Below, one piece after another: positions 27,122-37,454 of a stretch of 48,400 nt of DNA. Below the pieces are notes generated by a model that saw only the letters and a list, made by a program, of their open reading frames with translations, did not search any database and was not told the DNA's origin. Each line of letters opens with the position of its first letter. The stretch's first letter is position 1. The position numbers were made by a program, and so were the translations under genes. Source of the DNA: PSLL01 sp964389705 (GTDB lineage: Bacteria > Desulfobacterota_D > UBA1144 > Nemesobacterales > CSP1-2); NCBI GenBank assembly GCA_964389705.1, contig CAYMEO010000008.1, positions 1-48,400 of the forward strand. Direction: 5' to 3'.

Positions 27122-29265
27122 ATGACTGAGCCGATTCTTGTATTTCCCTGGAAGCCTGATAATGACCCGAATCTCTTGCTCTCACGTGAGTGGCTGGTAA
27201 CCAATGGGCTCGGCGGATATGCCTCAGGAACACTACTTGGTGCTGCCACACGACGCTATCATGGGCCATTTACGCCCAACCTGCCTGCGCCAATAGGACG
27301 TATAGTGATGATCCCCAAGCTTGATGACGAGGTCCAACTCGAGAATCATATTGTTTGTCTTGGATGTACTGAATTTAGTAATGGCAAAATAGAAGGACAA
27401 GGGCATCTATTTCTAAAAGAATTTCGGCGTGAGTGGCAAACCCCTGTCTGGGTATTTGATATTGATGGCCGTATAATAGAGAAAAGGATAGTTATGCCTT
27501 ATGGACAGAATACAGTATATATTGACTACAGACTATTAGATGGCAGACCGATTCGTCTCAATCTCCGTCCATATGTCTCTTTCCGCGGACATGACGAGCC
27601 GTTGTCCATTGAATGTCCATCGGAATGGCCATTTAATGTCACTATAATAGAGGACCGATATGAAATCCATCACTTTAATAATGGAGGGCCAATGCTCAGG
27701 CTCTGTATGAGGCCGTATCATGGGGTCTTTGTAGCCGAGAAGAGGGTAGCCAATAATGTCCTCTACCGCATGGAACAGGAGCGTGGTTATAATNNNNNNN
27801 NNNNNNNNNNNNNNNNNNNNNNNNNNNNNNNNNNNNNNNNNNNNNNNNNNNNNNNNNNNNNNNNNNNNNNNNNNNNNNNNNNNNNNNNNNNNNGAAGAGG
27901 GTAGCCAATAATGTCCTCTACCGCATGGAACAGGAGCGTGGTTATAATGAGGTTACGACTGAGAAATCCGCTGCACTGGTTGGGAGCACGGAATTATGGG
28001 AGGCCATTGGGTCTACACCTGATTCGATCTTAGAGGCTGAGAGGAAACGCCTGCGAAATCTACTGAACATATCACCTAAGTTATCCCAAACCGACACCGC
28101 AGCACAATTGGTTATTGCTGCCGATCAGTTTGTTATATTCCCGGGAACACGGCCCGAGGAGAGATTTCTGGCACGCGCCTCTGGCAATGAGGCACGCACA
28201 ATTGTGGCTGGCTACCACTGGTTTACAGATTGGGGGCGGGATACGATGATAAGCCTTGAAGGGCTTACCCTATGCACAGGCCGATATCAAGAGGCAAAAG
28301 AGATTCTGTGCACATTTTCACATTATGTAAGAGATGGCCTCCTCCCAAACCACTTCCCAGAAGGAGAGAAAACGGCACTCTATAACACCGTGGATGCAAC
28401 ACTCTGGTACTTTCATGCCATTGACCGTTATTACCAGACAACTGGTGATATAGAAACACTAAAGATGCTCTACCCCGTGCTTAAATCTATTATAGAGCAC
28501 TATGTCAATGGAACGAATTTCGGAATCGGTATGGATAAAGATGGCCTCATCAAATCGGGAACCAAAGGATTTCCACTTACATGGATGGATGCAAAGGTTG
28601 GAGATTGGGTTGTTACACCGAGACGGGGCAAACCGGTTGAGATTCAGGCCCTCTGGTATAACGCCCTGAGACTTATGTCTGTGTGGGCTGAGGACTTAGA
28701 GGAACCCTCAGAGGGGTTTTTATCACTAGCCAAACTTGCATATGATTCATTCAACACGAGATTCTGGTTTGAGATGGGTCGCCATCTTTTTGATGTAGTT
28801 GACGCAGAGAATGGAGATGACCCAAGTTTAAGGCCGAATCAGATCTTTTCTATGTCCCTGCGCTTCCCCATCTTAATTGAAAGGCTCTGGCGTCCTGTGC
28901 TTGATGCCGTTATCAAAAATCTCCTGACCCCTGTAGGGTTAAGGAGTCTTGCCCCCGGAAGCAAAGGCTATCATCCGCGATACTATGGAGATAGGAGACA
29001 CAGGGATGCCGCATATCATCAGGGCACTGTATGGCCTTGGCTGATTGGAAGCCTCCTCGATGCATGGCGCCGGGTATATCCAGACAAAAAGAATGGGCAC
29101 ATGTTTCTTCAAGGGCTTAAAGAGCATCTCAAGGACGCGGGGATTGGAACTATTAGCGAGATCTTTGATGCCGAACCTCCATATACACCCAGAGGGTGTA
29201 TTGCCCAAGCCTGGAGCGTTGCCGAGTTGCTTAGGGCAATCCTTGCAACAGACAGTAATGATTGA
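27122..29265 (+). CDS. Amylo-alpha-1,6-glucosidase (glycogen debranching enzyme), split by assembly gap
   Basis: Residues 1-224 before the gap form the beta-sandwich domain of bacterial glycogen debranching enzymes: REWLVTNGLGGYASGT and TRRYHGPFTP. The part after the gap is the (alpha/alpha)6 barrel with WFTDWGRDTMISLEGL, LLPNHFPEG, NTVDATLWYFHAI, TWMDAKVGD and HQGTVWPWLIG. The two parts overlap by 55 bases. If one copy and the Ns are removed, the frame is restored and gives about 662 residues. Homologues usually have a dozen or so more residues at this point (a LWSPG-like segment), so a short stretch may be lost. The enzyme hydrolyses alpha-1,6 branches in storage polysaccharide and pairs functionally with treZ. 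Confidence 0.88.
27739..27948. other. Scaffold gap with duplicated 55-bp ends
   Basis: One hundred Ns (27794-27893) lie between two identical 55-bp copies (27739-27793 and 27894-27948). Deleting 155 bases joins the debranching enzyme in frame. This looks like an unmerged k-mer overlap, not a biological repeat. Confidence 0.9.
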
Positions 29266-29333
29266 TAGGAGTTTTTGTTGATACTACACGATACATGTGA
29301 TTTAACTAATACAAGGGCGGATAAAATCAGGTC

Positions 29334-30683
29334 ATGGCAGTCAGATATGATTATATCCATCACGTGATAATTATTGGCGGTGGATTTGCAGGGCTTAATG
29401 CCGCAAAGGCGCTTGGAAATTCACCGGTAAAGGTAACGGTTATAGATAAACGCAACTTTCATCTGTTCCAGCCGCTTCTATATCAAGTGGCTACAGGCGG
29501 GTTGTCTCCAGGCGATATAGCCTCACCAATACGTGTAGTATTAAACAGTTATAAAAACATATGGGTAATGACAGCAGAGGTAGTTGATATTGATCCAAAT
29601 GGTCAAAGGGTTTTTCTTCGCGATGGGGAAATGATCTATGATACACTCATTGTTGCTACAGGTGCAAGCCATCACTACTTTGGCAATGATGATTGGGTAC
29701 AGAGGGCTCCTGGATTAAAGACGGTGGAAGACGCACTAGAGATCCGGCGACGTATATTTCTTGCATTTGAGACAGCGGAGAGAGAGACCAACCCTGAGAT
29801 GCGCCGTGCATGGATGAGGTTCGTTATAGTCGGAGGTGGTCCTACGGGAGTAGAACTGGCAGGGGCATTGGGAGAGCTTGCATGCACCACTCTAAAGGAT
29901 GATTTTCGGAATATAGATACATCAGAATCAGAGATTATACTCATAGAAGGGGTTGACCGGATATTGCCCACCTATCCGCCGGATTTATCTGCCAAAGCAC
30001 AAAGGGCACTCGTCCGACTCAATGTCAATGTGCGAACCCAAACGATGGTAACTGATATAAGTGATGGCATTGTAACAACACGAAGTGGGAATAAAATAGA
30101 ACAGATTAAATCCCAAACTATACTCTGGGTGGCAGGAGTAAAGGCATCCTTTTTAGGACAGGTGCTGTCTAAAGCAACGGGGGCTAAGCTAGACCATGCC
30201 GAGCGCGTAGTGGTCCAGCCCGATTTTACCCTACCAAACTATCCAAATATATTTGTGGTTGGTGATTTGGCAAATTATCCATATGATGGTGGAAAGCCAC
30301 TTCCCGGTGTGGCGCCTGTAGCCATGCAGGAAGGAGCATATGTGGCAGATGTTATCAAGGAGAGGCTTAAAGGTAAGATACCTCCGCCGTTTCAATATAG
30401 AAATAAAGGCAACCTTGCAGTGATTGGAAGAAATAAGGCCGTAGCGGACTTAGGACGACTTAGGTTCAATGGATTTTTAGCCTGGTTAATCTGGGTCTTT
30501 GTGCATATCTGTTATTTGGTTGAATTTGATAATAAGGTTCTGGTTCTTTTTCAATGGCCCTGGAACTACTTTACACGGAGGCGCAGTGCACTCTTGATTA
30601 CGGGTAAAGACCCCTTCCCAATGCTAAGGGTTCATAATGAAGTAGGGGAGGCAATTGTTACGCATCAAAAAAAATCCGTTTAG
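29334..30683 (+). CDS. ndh: Type II NADH:quinone oxidoreductase (NDH-2-like)
   Basis: A 449-residue two-dinucleotide-fold flavoprotein. The FAD site is HVIIIGGGFAGLNAAKAL (about residues 10-27) and the NADH site is FVIVGGGPTGVELAGALGEL (about residues 163-182). NIFVVGDLANYPYDGGKPLPGVAPVAMQEG is the second FAD contact. The C-terminal hydrophobic stretch FLAWLIWVFVHICYLVEF anchors it to the membrane. NDH-2 oxidises NADH without pumping protons. The start is the ATG at 29334; the HVIIIGG core begins ten residues later. It closes the plus-strand stress/carbohydrate block. Confidence 0.92.
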   Translation: MAVRYDYIHHVIIIGGGFAGLNAAKALGNSPVKVTVIDKRNFHLFQPLLYQVATGGLSPGDIASPIRVVLNSYKNIWVMTAEVVDIDPNGQRVFLRDGEMIYDTLIVATGASHHYFGNDDWVQRAPGLKTVEDALEIRRRIFLAFETAERETNPEMRRAWMRFVIVGGGPTGVELAGALGELACTTLKDDFRNIDTSESEIILIEGVDRILPTYPPDLSAKAQRALVRLNVNVRTQTMVTDISDGIVTTRSGNKIEQIKSQTILWVAGVKASFLGQVLSKATGAKLDHAERVVVQPDFTLPNYPNIFVVGDLANYPYDGGKPLPGVAPVAMQEGAYVADVIKERLKGKIPPPFQYRNKGNLAVIGRNKAVADLGRLRFNGFLAWLIWVFVHICYLVEFDNKVLVLFQWPWNYFTRRRSALLITGKDPFPMLRVHNEVGEAIVTHQKKSV

Positions 30684-30692
30684 GATTTCCAT

Positions 30693-31967
30693 TTATAGGA
30701 AAAATACGACAGTTATCAGTATAAATACTGGTACTAAAATCGAACCCGAATATAACATATAACCAAAAAAGCCCGGTATATTGATACCTACCTCCTCACA
30801 TATTGATTTCACCATAAAATTTGGACCGTTTCCTATATAAGAATTTGCCCCCATAAAGACTGCCCCGCTACTTATAGCGATAAGAATATCCTCTGGAATC
30901 CTGATCGTACTGCTACCTAATCCCTGGGCGAGGGAAAAGAATGTAAGATAAGTAGGGGCATTATCCAAGAAAGATGAAAGCCCTCCTGTAATCCAGAAAA
31001 ACTGCCAAGGCTCCCTGATTCCAATCTCGGCTCCCCTTGCCTTGAGAATTAAAAGGGCGGGAATCATTGTGACAAAGATCCCTGCAAAGAGTACTGCTAC
31101 CTCCTTTATAGGATAGAATGTAAATCTATTCTGTATTCTAATCTCCCTAGGTGTAAATCTATATGAGAGATATGCCATAGAAACCATTATTGTCTCTCTA
31201 TAAGGCGTTGGCAGAAACACTGCCATTAATACCCCAATAAACCAGATGAGATTGAGCTTTCCATCAATCTTAATCGGCTCTTGATGGATCTGGTCTCTCA
31301 CAATATCAATAGGTGATTCCATTTTCCATGCCCGTCTTTCAAACAAATAGAATATGAAAAGAACTGTTCCCACTGCTAGAGTCCAAAGTGGTAAAAGCCT
31401 CAGGGTCCAGAAAAATGGCACCCCCTGGAGGTATCCAAGAAAAAGGGGAGGATCACCAAGTGGTGTAAGAGAGCCTCCTATATTGCTTACGAGAAATATG
31501 AAGAATACCGGTATGTGGCTTATGTGCTTTCTCGTATCATTTGTTCTGAGCAAGGGCCTTATAAGAAGCATACTTGCGCCGGTTGTTCCGATTAGATTTG
31601 CAACCACCGCTCCTACGAAGAGAAAAGCCGTGTTTATCATAGGTGTTCCCCTGGGATTTCCTCGAAGTAAAATGCCACCTGAGATTGTAAAGAGCGATCC
31701 AAGGAGTATTATAAAAGAAACGTATTCTATAGCTGTGTGTACTAGCTGTTGACTGTCCTCAAATAGAAAATAAATCCCTACCGGAATCCCTAAGACTAAA
31801 CTGACAAGTGCCTTGTTCTTGTTACTTCCCCACCATTGACTATGGGTAAGAGGGAAGACCGCAATGGCAATGAGCATACAGACAAATGGTAAAATGCCCC
31901 AAAGAGGAATCGCCAGGCCTTTATTATTGAAGAACAGAAAGAATCCGTGCATTATTGAATTAATCAT
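30693..31967 (-). CDS. Putative sodium:proton antiporter (NhaD/ArsB ion-transporter superfamily)
   Basis: A 424-residue integral membrane protein with about eleven hydrophobic helices. Conserved features are GTTGASMLLIRPLLRTND, FLVSNIGGSLTPLGDPPLFLGYLQGVPF and SFLDNAPTYLTF, the paired loops of the ion-transporter superfamily. The close annotated relatives are called sodium:proton antiporters; the transported ion is not proven by sequence. It converges with ndh, nine bases apart. Confidence 0.8.
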   Translation of the reverse strand: MINSIMHGFFLFFNNKGLAIPLWGILPFVCMLIAIAVFPLTHSQWWGSNKNKALVSLVLGIPVGIYFLFEDSQQLVHTAIEYVSFIILLGSLFTISGGILLRGNPRGTPMINTAFLFVGAVVANLIGTTGASMLLIRPLLRTNDTRKHISHIPVFFIFLVSNIGGSLTPLGDPPLFLGYLQGVPFFWTLRLLPLWTLAVGTVLFIFYLFERRAWKMESPIDIVRDQIHQEPIKIDGKLNLIWFIGVLMAVFLPTPYRETIMVSMAYLSYRFTPREIRIQNRFTFYPIKEVAVLFAGIFVTMIPALLILKARGAEIGIREPWQFFWITGGLSSFLDNAPTYLTFFSLAQGLGSSTIRIPEDILIAISSGAVFMGANSYIGNGPNFMVKSICEEVGINIPGFFGYMLYSGSILVPVFILITVVFFL

Positions 31968-32040
31968 AGACTGTCAGCTGTCGAATGTATTTAATCGAAG
32001 AACTTAATAATACAGAGGCATATTTGTTAAATCTCTACAA

Positions 32041-32373
32041 TCAATCTCCGATTACATTTAGGAGCTCATTGTATATCATTCTCGAGAAATTAACCCAACT
32101 TTCCCATGCCTCCCTATACTCGATATCCTCGTTAACCCTTTTTTTAACTGTAAATCCGTATGGAGTAGGCTCTACTTTGAAGTTATTCCCATCGAGTTTA
32201 CCATCGAGTATCTCTGCATAACGCCTGAGGAGTTTCAATTTTTCTCGATCTGACTCCCTAAACTCGGCAATGAAATACCCTCCTGATTGGGCAGTTGGCA
32301 TACTCATTATGCTCCATTGGGGCTCGAGCCCCTTTTCAATGGTTTCAGCCTTCATAGAGATCAGAAGGTCCAT
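32041..32373 (-). CDS. Hypothetical protein
   Basis: A 110-residue soluble protein of mixed alpha/beta character, without signal peptide or recognised motif. The central part is KLLRRYAEILDGKLDGNNFKV. A second in-frame Met at residue 7 could be the start. It lies 73 bases upstream of the antiporter on the same strand and 65 bases downstream of the permease gene, so it could be part of a short transport operon. Function unknown. Confidence 0.5.
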   Translation of the reverse strand: MDLLISMKAETIEKGLEPQWSIMSMPTAQSGGYFIAEFRESDREKLKLLRRYAEILDGKLDGNNFKVEPTPYGFTVKKRVNEDIEYREAWESWVNFSRMIYNELLNVIGD

Positions 32374-32438
32374 TGGTCCCTTAGATATAAACCCTCAGAG
32401 ACTTAATCTTTTATTTTAAGACCAAAAGATCGGGCGTG

Positions 32439-34004
32439 TCAATCCTTTAAATCCTTGGTTCTTTTCATAGAACTGCGATCGAAATAATACGCTAAAAATG
32501 AAAGGACCGAAAGTATAAAATATGAAAGGGATAGATAGAGAGGGGTCTTGTCGGTTACCATCCAAGGAAGAAAAAGGGCGCCATGTATATATGGGGAGTG
32601 CATAAGTCCAAAAAGTGAGAATAGTGCTCCTGTGAGGAGAAATAGCGATGTGTGATTCAGTTTCTCCTCGATAAGGCTCACCATAGCTGCCCCCCATATA
32701 AGAGCCGTGATAATAAAGCCGTTTGAGAGAATCTTTATTACATTGAATGTAGAGAGACTCTCTCCAGAAAGAAAGCCTTCATTTAGTCCTATCTGTCCTG
32801 CCTCAATAATCACCAGGTTCGCAATTGATGGGATAAAACACATAGCCACAGCCGGGGCATGTGTTTCAGGAACCCGGTGGAATGCCTGTGATGTAATTTC
32901 AAGTCCTATAAAGATCAAGATTGGAACAATAACCTCTAGTGGTAGATAGTTAGCGATAAAAGAGATATATCCCAGTATTCCCCCAAGTCCTATAAATAAC
33001 CCGGTTGCCAATGTATATCCTGCTCTCCCACCCATCTTTTTATATGCAGGATGACCAATGTAGGGGGTTGTCTGAAGCACCCCTCCAAATAGCCCTCCGA
33101 TTAATGTCGTAATCCCCTCAGTAAAGATAATGAGTCTTACATCATACGGGTCACCTGCCGCCTCTGCACTTTGGGTCACATCAATCCCGCCTATGACATT
33201 TGTAATGCTAAGGGGAAGGATTATAGATATGTAGCTGAGTGCCTTTTGAAATGATTCATAAGAACTAACTGATGGTAAAGGGATATGGATCCCAATTGGA
33301 ATCCACTCGCCCAGTGTATTGTCTGCTCCATGAATGCCAAAGAATTTTAGTCCGTAGTAGATAGCTGTTCCAATAATCACAGCCCAGAGAACCCCGGGAA
33401 GCCCTAAAAGAGGGTTCCTCTTTGAAAAAAAGCTTATAAAGATAATACCTAAGGATATAAAGCCGACAATTGGTGATTTAAATAGTGATACACTTGGCAG
33501 AAATGCAATAAGAAGCAGAGCAATCCCAGCGATTGACCCAAGAAGGGCAGCCTGTGGGAAGAGGCGCTTAATCCACCCAGTTGAGAATGAAAGAACTATC
33601 TTAATAATCCCTGTAAGGACAATCGTTGCTGTACCTAATGGTATCAATTCCAAGTGGCATTGCAGTAATGTCGGCCTTTACAGTGTTCTTCGNNNNNNNN
33701 NNNNNNNNNNNNNNNNNNNNNNNNNNNNNNNNNNNNNNNNNNNNNNNNNNNNNNNNNNNNNNNNNNNNNNNNNNNNNNNNNNNNNNNNNNNNATGGTATC
33801 AATTCCAAGTGGCATTGCAGTAATGTCGGCCTTTACAGTGTTCTTCGTGAGCCTCCAGGCAAGGTAAGTAAATATAAGATTTCCGCACAGAACACCGATG
33901 GCAGTTCCAGGAATCATATGAAAAAAGACTATCTCTCTAGGAAACCTAAAAACCCTGATGAGGAGCCCTGAAAGGATCACAAGGTTTGTGATATTATCAA
34001 TCAT
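32439..34004 (-). CDS. NCS2-like (xanthine/uracil-type) permease, interrupted
   Basis: The N-terminal piece (34004-33793) has MIDNITNLVILSGLL, PGTAIGVLCGNLIFTY and ADITAMPLGIDT. The C-terminal piece (33653-32439, read from a TTG) has IIGGIDVTQSAEAAGDPYDV, FGGVLQTTPYIGHPAYKKMG and many membrane helices. Both belong to one nucleobase/xanthine permease-like protein. Between them sits a 100-N gap with 55-bp duplicate ends. Unlike the other gaps, removing the duplicate leaves the two parts out of frame, and about 35 family residues are missing. The conserved start of helix 1 (GDVNAFFGL) lies upstream of 34004, in frame with an ATG at 34058 but behind an amber codon (34043-34041). The gene is either broken or mis-assembled. 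Confidence 0.75.
33638..33847. other. Scaffold gap with duplicated 55-bp ends inside the permease gene
   Basis: One hundred Ns (33693-33792) lie between identical 55-bp copies (33638-33692 and 33793-33847). Removing 155 bases does not restore the reading frame, so sequence is probably missing or joined wrongly here. Confidence 0.9.
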
Positions 34005-34146
34005 AAGTCCGAAGAAGGCATTTACATCGCCCTTTCCAATCTAGAGGTATGATCTCATGGCTTATTGATATATCCTTAGGAGTGCATAAAATCAAGAGGA
34101 TGGAGATCTATGCTAAATTTGAACTTGTTTCTGTAGGATCAGACAT

Positions 34147-35010
34147 ATGATCTGGGTTATATGTTCGGTCTTGGCGGCGCTTTTTGAATCTCTAAAGGAC
34201 ATCTTTAGCAAAGGTAATCTTAGAGATATAGACGAGTACATCGTTTCCCTGTCATTGACGTTCTTTGCCCTACCCTTTTTACTTCCATTCTTGTTTTTTA
34301 TAAAGATCCCACACTTGGGAGATCAATTTTGGATGGCTTTATTCTTTGGTGGGAGCCTCAACGTTATATCTATAATACTCTATATGAAGGCAATAAGATA
34401 TTCGGACCTATCAATAACGGTTCCAATGGTTGCATTCACGCCGCTATTTCTCCTGATTACCTCTCCTTTGATTGTCGGTGAGTTTCCAAGACCTTTTGGT
34501 CTAATTGGGATTGTACTTATTGTTGCCGGGTCATATATACTAAATATTAGGGAGAGACATAGGGGGTATTTGACTCCATTTAGGGCGCTTTTAAAAGAAC
34601 GGGGAGCAAAACTCATGATGGTTGTGGCCTTTATATGGAGTATAACCTCTAATTTTGATAAGTTAGGTGTTGAGAATTCATCTCCTGTATTCTGGATTAT
34701 TGCGATAGATACGTTTATAGTAATTGCTATGATACCGATAGTGTTCTATAAATCTCGAGGTGGCTTGAATCAAAACCCTGGGGATTTAATAAACCTAATA
34801 CCAATTGGCCTTTTTGGTGCCTTGACTGCTATTTTTCAGATGAAGGCGATAACTCTGACATATGTCGCATATGTCATATCAATAAAGCGAATGAGTGTAA
34901 TAATAAGTGCCCTTTTTGGTTATCTCATCTTTAATGAAAAGGATATAAAGGAGAGGCTTATTGGGGCATTAACCATGATCATCGGTGTTTTACTTATAAC
35001 ACTATCATAA
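34147..35010 (+). CDS. EamA/DMT-family transporter
   Basis: A 287-residue protein of ten hydrophobic helices arranged as two repeats of five, the drug/metabolite transporter layout. It has a YMKAIRYSDLSITVPMVAFT motif at the end of the first repeat and FQMKAITLTYVAYVISIKRM in the second. EamA proteins export amino acids, sugars or other metabolites; the substrate cannot be told. It is divergent from the permease. Confidence 0.85.
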   Translation: MIWVICSVLAALFESLKDIFSKGNLRDIDEYIVSLSLTFFALPFLLPFLFFIKIPHLGDQFWMALFFGGSLNVISIILYMKAIRYSDLSITVPMVAFTPLFLLITSPLIVGEFPRPFGLIGIVLIVAGSYILNIRERHRGYLTPFRALLKERGAKLMMVVAFIWSITSNFDKLGVENSSPVFWIIAIDTFIVIAMIPIVFYKSRGGLNQNPGDLINLIPIGLFGALTAIFQMKAITLTYVAYVISIKRMSVIISALFGYLIFNEKDIKERLIGALTMIIGVLLITLS

Positions 35011-35072
35011 GTAGTTTTGTAATTGATTTGTTTGGCAATAGCGGAATTAGAATTCAGGTTTGATAGAGGAGC

Positions 35073-36227
35073 CTACCAGAAATATCGCGTAAAGTAGCTC
35101 CTTGGAATCTCAAAGAGCCTTACGCGAGGGGAAAACCTCATGCTATCGTGGAGAAAACAGATATGTGTACAGAAGCACCTGTCGCGTGTAATTGAATCAA
35201 CCTCATCTGCCCTTATCTTAGAGTTCCAAAATGCCCGGAAATCGCAGCCATAATCCCTGAGATTTCCCAGGGGGCCTCGGAGCTCACAAGCCCTAATCCC
35301 ACCGTCGTAGTCAATGACCACAGCCGTCTCGCCCGCTGTGCACGGCATAGGCCAAGGGGCATCTCCTGTATAGTTATTAAACTGGGTCTTATGATGAAAA
35401 TTAAAAACGGCAGCATAGAGTGATTTTCTTACCCATCCCTCCAATGCCCCTCGATCTTCTGCCTGTCTCTGAGCATATACCCACTGAATCCTTGTTACCT
35501 CTTTATAGAGCCTCTTTAACCTTTCTATAGGAACCTTTTTTAAATCTTTATCCATCGGGTTCCCGCGAATTATCTGGAAGTAGTGGTAATCGAGGCGCTC
35601 ATTTTGGAGAAAGAAATTTCCAAGCTCGACAAGTTCATTATAGTTTTCAGAGCAGATTACTGAATTTACATTTATCTGAAGCCTGTGACTGAATCTCGGC
35701 TTCAAGGTCCGCACAAGCCTTATAGTCTCAAGGGATTTTTTAAAGTTCCCCGGAACACCACGAATCCTGTCATTTGTCTCAGGAAGACCATCAATCGAGT
35801 TATTAAGATAGACCTCAATCAGCTCGTTCTCTTCGAGTATCTTCTCGACCATCTCCTTTATGCGATGCGGCTTAAGACCGTTTGTTGGAAAGTAGACTCT
35901 CCTTATCCCATTGTTCTTATAAAAGAGATTTACTACCTGTGGAAGGTCATTTCTAAGAGAAGGCTCGCCGCCACTAAGGAGCAGATCATAAAAAGGTGGC
36001 ATTGTCCGAGACACCTTCTCTATCTCATCAAATGTCAAGTTACCTTTTTTATTGAGCTCCTCCCAGTAGAAACAGGTTCTGCATAGGGCATTACAGCGAG
36101 ATGTAATAAAGAAGACCACGGTGTGGAGCCTCTTTGATGGCTTTATAAGTTCTAAGAGTCTTTTCATAATTAATGGCCCAATATTCATTATATAGGCCTG
36201 AGAAATCCAATACAAGCGAAATCCCAA
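35073..36227 (-). CDS. Radical SAM protein with SPASM-like C-terminus
   Basis: Up to 384 residues. The [4Fe-4S]-SAM cluster motif is CNALCRTC (CxxxCxxC) in TSRCNALCRTCFYWEEL, followed by LLSGGEPSLR. The C-terminal part carries further cysteines (PCTAGE, IRACELRGPLGNL, DRCFCTHICFLH) as in SPASM/twitch radical SAM enzymes that bind auxiliary clusters. The substrate is unknown; no small peptide precursor gene is visible next to it. A Met at residue 14 (MNIGPLIM, base 36188) is a likely alternative start because the first 13 residues look non-conserved. Confidence 0.85.
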   Translation of the reverse strand: MGFRLYWISQAYIMNIGPLIMKRLLELIKPSKRLHTVVFFITSRCNALCRTCFYWEELNKKGNLTFDEIEKVSRTMPPFYDLLLSGGEPSLRNDLPQVVNLFYKNNGIRRVYFPTNGLKPHRIKEMVEKILEENELIEVYLNNSIDGLPETNDRIRGVPGNFKKSLETIRLVRTLKPRFSHRLQINVNSVICSENYNELVELGNFFLQNERLDYHYFQIIRGNPMDKDLKKVPIERLKRLYKEVTRIQWVYAQRQAEDRGALEGWVRKSLYAAVFNFHHKTQFNNYTGDAPWPMPCTAGETAVVIDYDGGIRACELRGPLGNLRDYGCDFRAFWNSKIRADEVDSITRDRCFCTHICFLHDSMRFSPRVRLFEIPRSYFTRYFW

Positions 36228-36368
36228 TTATCTCAATCGCGCTGTTATCCCCTTCTTTTGATAGGTAAGCTAATTAACCTATAATTATCCCTTAGCAATA
36301 GCGGCACTAAAAAGGAAGATTCTTCTTGAAACAGGCTATTCTTTGTGTGACAATGGTCAGAGGGTCTT

Positions 36369-37454
36369 ATGAATAAGATGGGATTATTTAGAGTAACATC
36401 AACAATTAACAACCTTTCCCACGGAGGAGAAATCTATAAAGGGGTAGAGATAAGTTGGTTTGTCGTCTATAGAGATGGCTCTGATACCACACATGAACAA
36501 ATAATAAAGAACTATACAAAGAACCTCGATAATTCACAATACATCTCTGAAAGCAATCTTTACGAACTATTTACAGAAAAAGAGGCCGATGCCCTTAAGA
36601 GATACCTCCTCAGAGTCCATAAACAAGGGTGTAAGATAAAAGAGGCAGACCTATCCCTAGAGGTTTATACACTTGGATATGGCAATAAAATCCTGGGGAG
36701 TAGAGAAGGCTACTATAGATTAGACAACGAGGATGATTATGATCTTCCTTTTATTGTATGGGGCTACTATGACATAAGCCATGGAAGTGATATTAGTTGG
36801 CCAACATATGAGATGAGATTAATTGAAAGGGCATTAAATAAGTCCGGAATACATACAACAAGGGAGCAATTAAGATCTCTAATAGAGAATCTAAAGAGTG
36901 AAGGATTAATCATAGATAGAGGCACTGAGAAAGAGAGGATAAAGAGGACTAAATCTCATTTGAAGACCAAATATATAGATCCATGGATAAGAAACAAAGG
37001 AATTATACTTAGCATCATTATATCTCTGGTTTTGGTTGTGGTCTTTGTTTTATTATTCCTTAATAACAGATGGGAACCTATAGAGATTATATCAAAATTA
37101 AAACCAGAAGCGGTCTATAGCAAAGATTCAAAAGAGGTAGAAAGTGGGACTAATATAGGAAGAGAAGTAAATAAGAGAGAAATGACTCAAGAGAATACAG
37201 AAAAGATCCCTGAAATACATTCAGATAAGAAGGATGTGGTATCTCCTAAGAAGAGGTATCTAGTTGTTATTTCTAGTGCTAACATAAGAGAGGGACCCGC
37301 AATAAGTTTCCCTGTCCTGTCAATGGCTAAAAAGGGCGACATAGTTGAAAGGCTAGATGATAAACGGTATTGGGTAAAAATTAAAACACAGTATGGGATG
37401 GTAGGCTGGATTTCAAAAGAGTTGTTAGAAGAGGTAGCAAAAAATAATATGTAG
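36369..37454 (+). CDS. Membrane protein with C-terminal SH3b domain
   Basis: A 361-residue protein in three parts. Residues 1-210 are an unrecognised soluble domain, with SWFVVYRDGSDTTHEQIIK and a winged-helix-like LRSLIENLKSEGLIIDRG near its end. A single membrane helix (IILSIIISLVLVVVFVLLFL) follows at about residues 214-233, then a charged linker. The end is a bacterial SH3 domain: VISSANIREGPAISFPVLSM through GMVGWISKEL (about residues 296-352), usually a cell-wall- or ligand-binding module. Topology would place the N-terminal domain in the cytoplasm and SH3b outside, suggesting an envelope sensor. No known whole-length family is recognised. Confidence 0.7.
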   Translation: MNKMGLFRVTSTINNLSHGGEIYKGVEISWFVVYRDGSDTTHEQIIKNYTKNLDNSQYISESNLYELFTEKEADALKRYLLRVHKQGCKIKEADLSLEVYTLGYGNKILGSREGYYRLDNEDDYDLPFIVWGYYDISHGSDISWPTYEMRLIERALNKSGIHTTREQLRSLIENLKSEGLIIDRGTEKERIKRTKSHLKTKYIDPWIRNKGIILSIIISLVLVVVFVLLFLNNRWEPIEIISKLKPEAVYSKDSKEVESGTNIGREVNKREMTQENTEKIPEIHSDKKDVVSPKKRYLVVISSANIREGPAISFPVLSMAKKGDIVERLDDKRYWVKIKTQYGMVGWISKELLEEVAKNNM

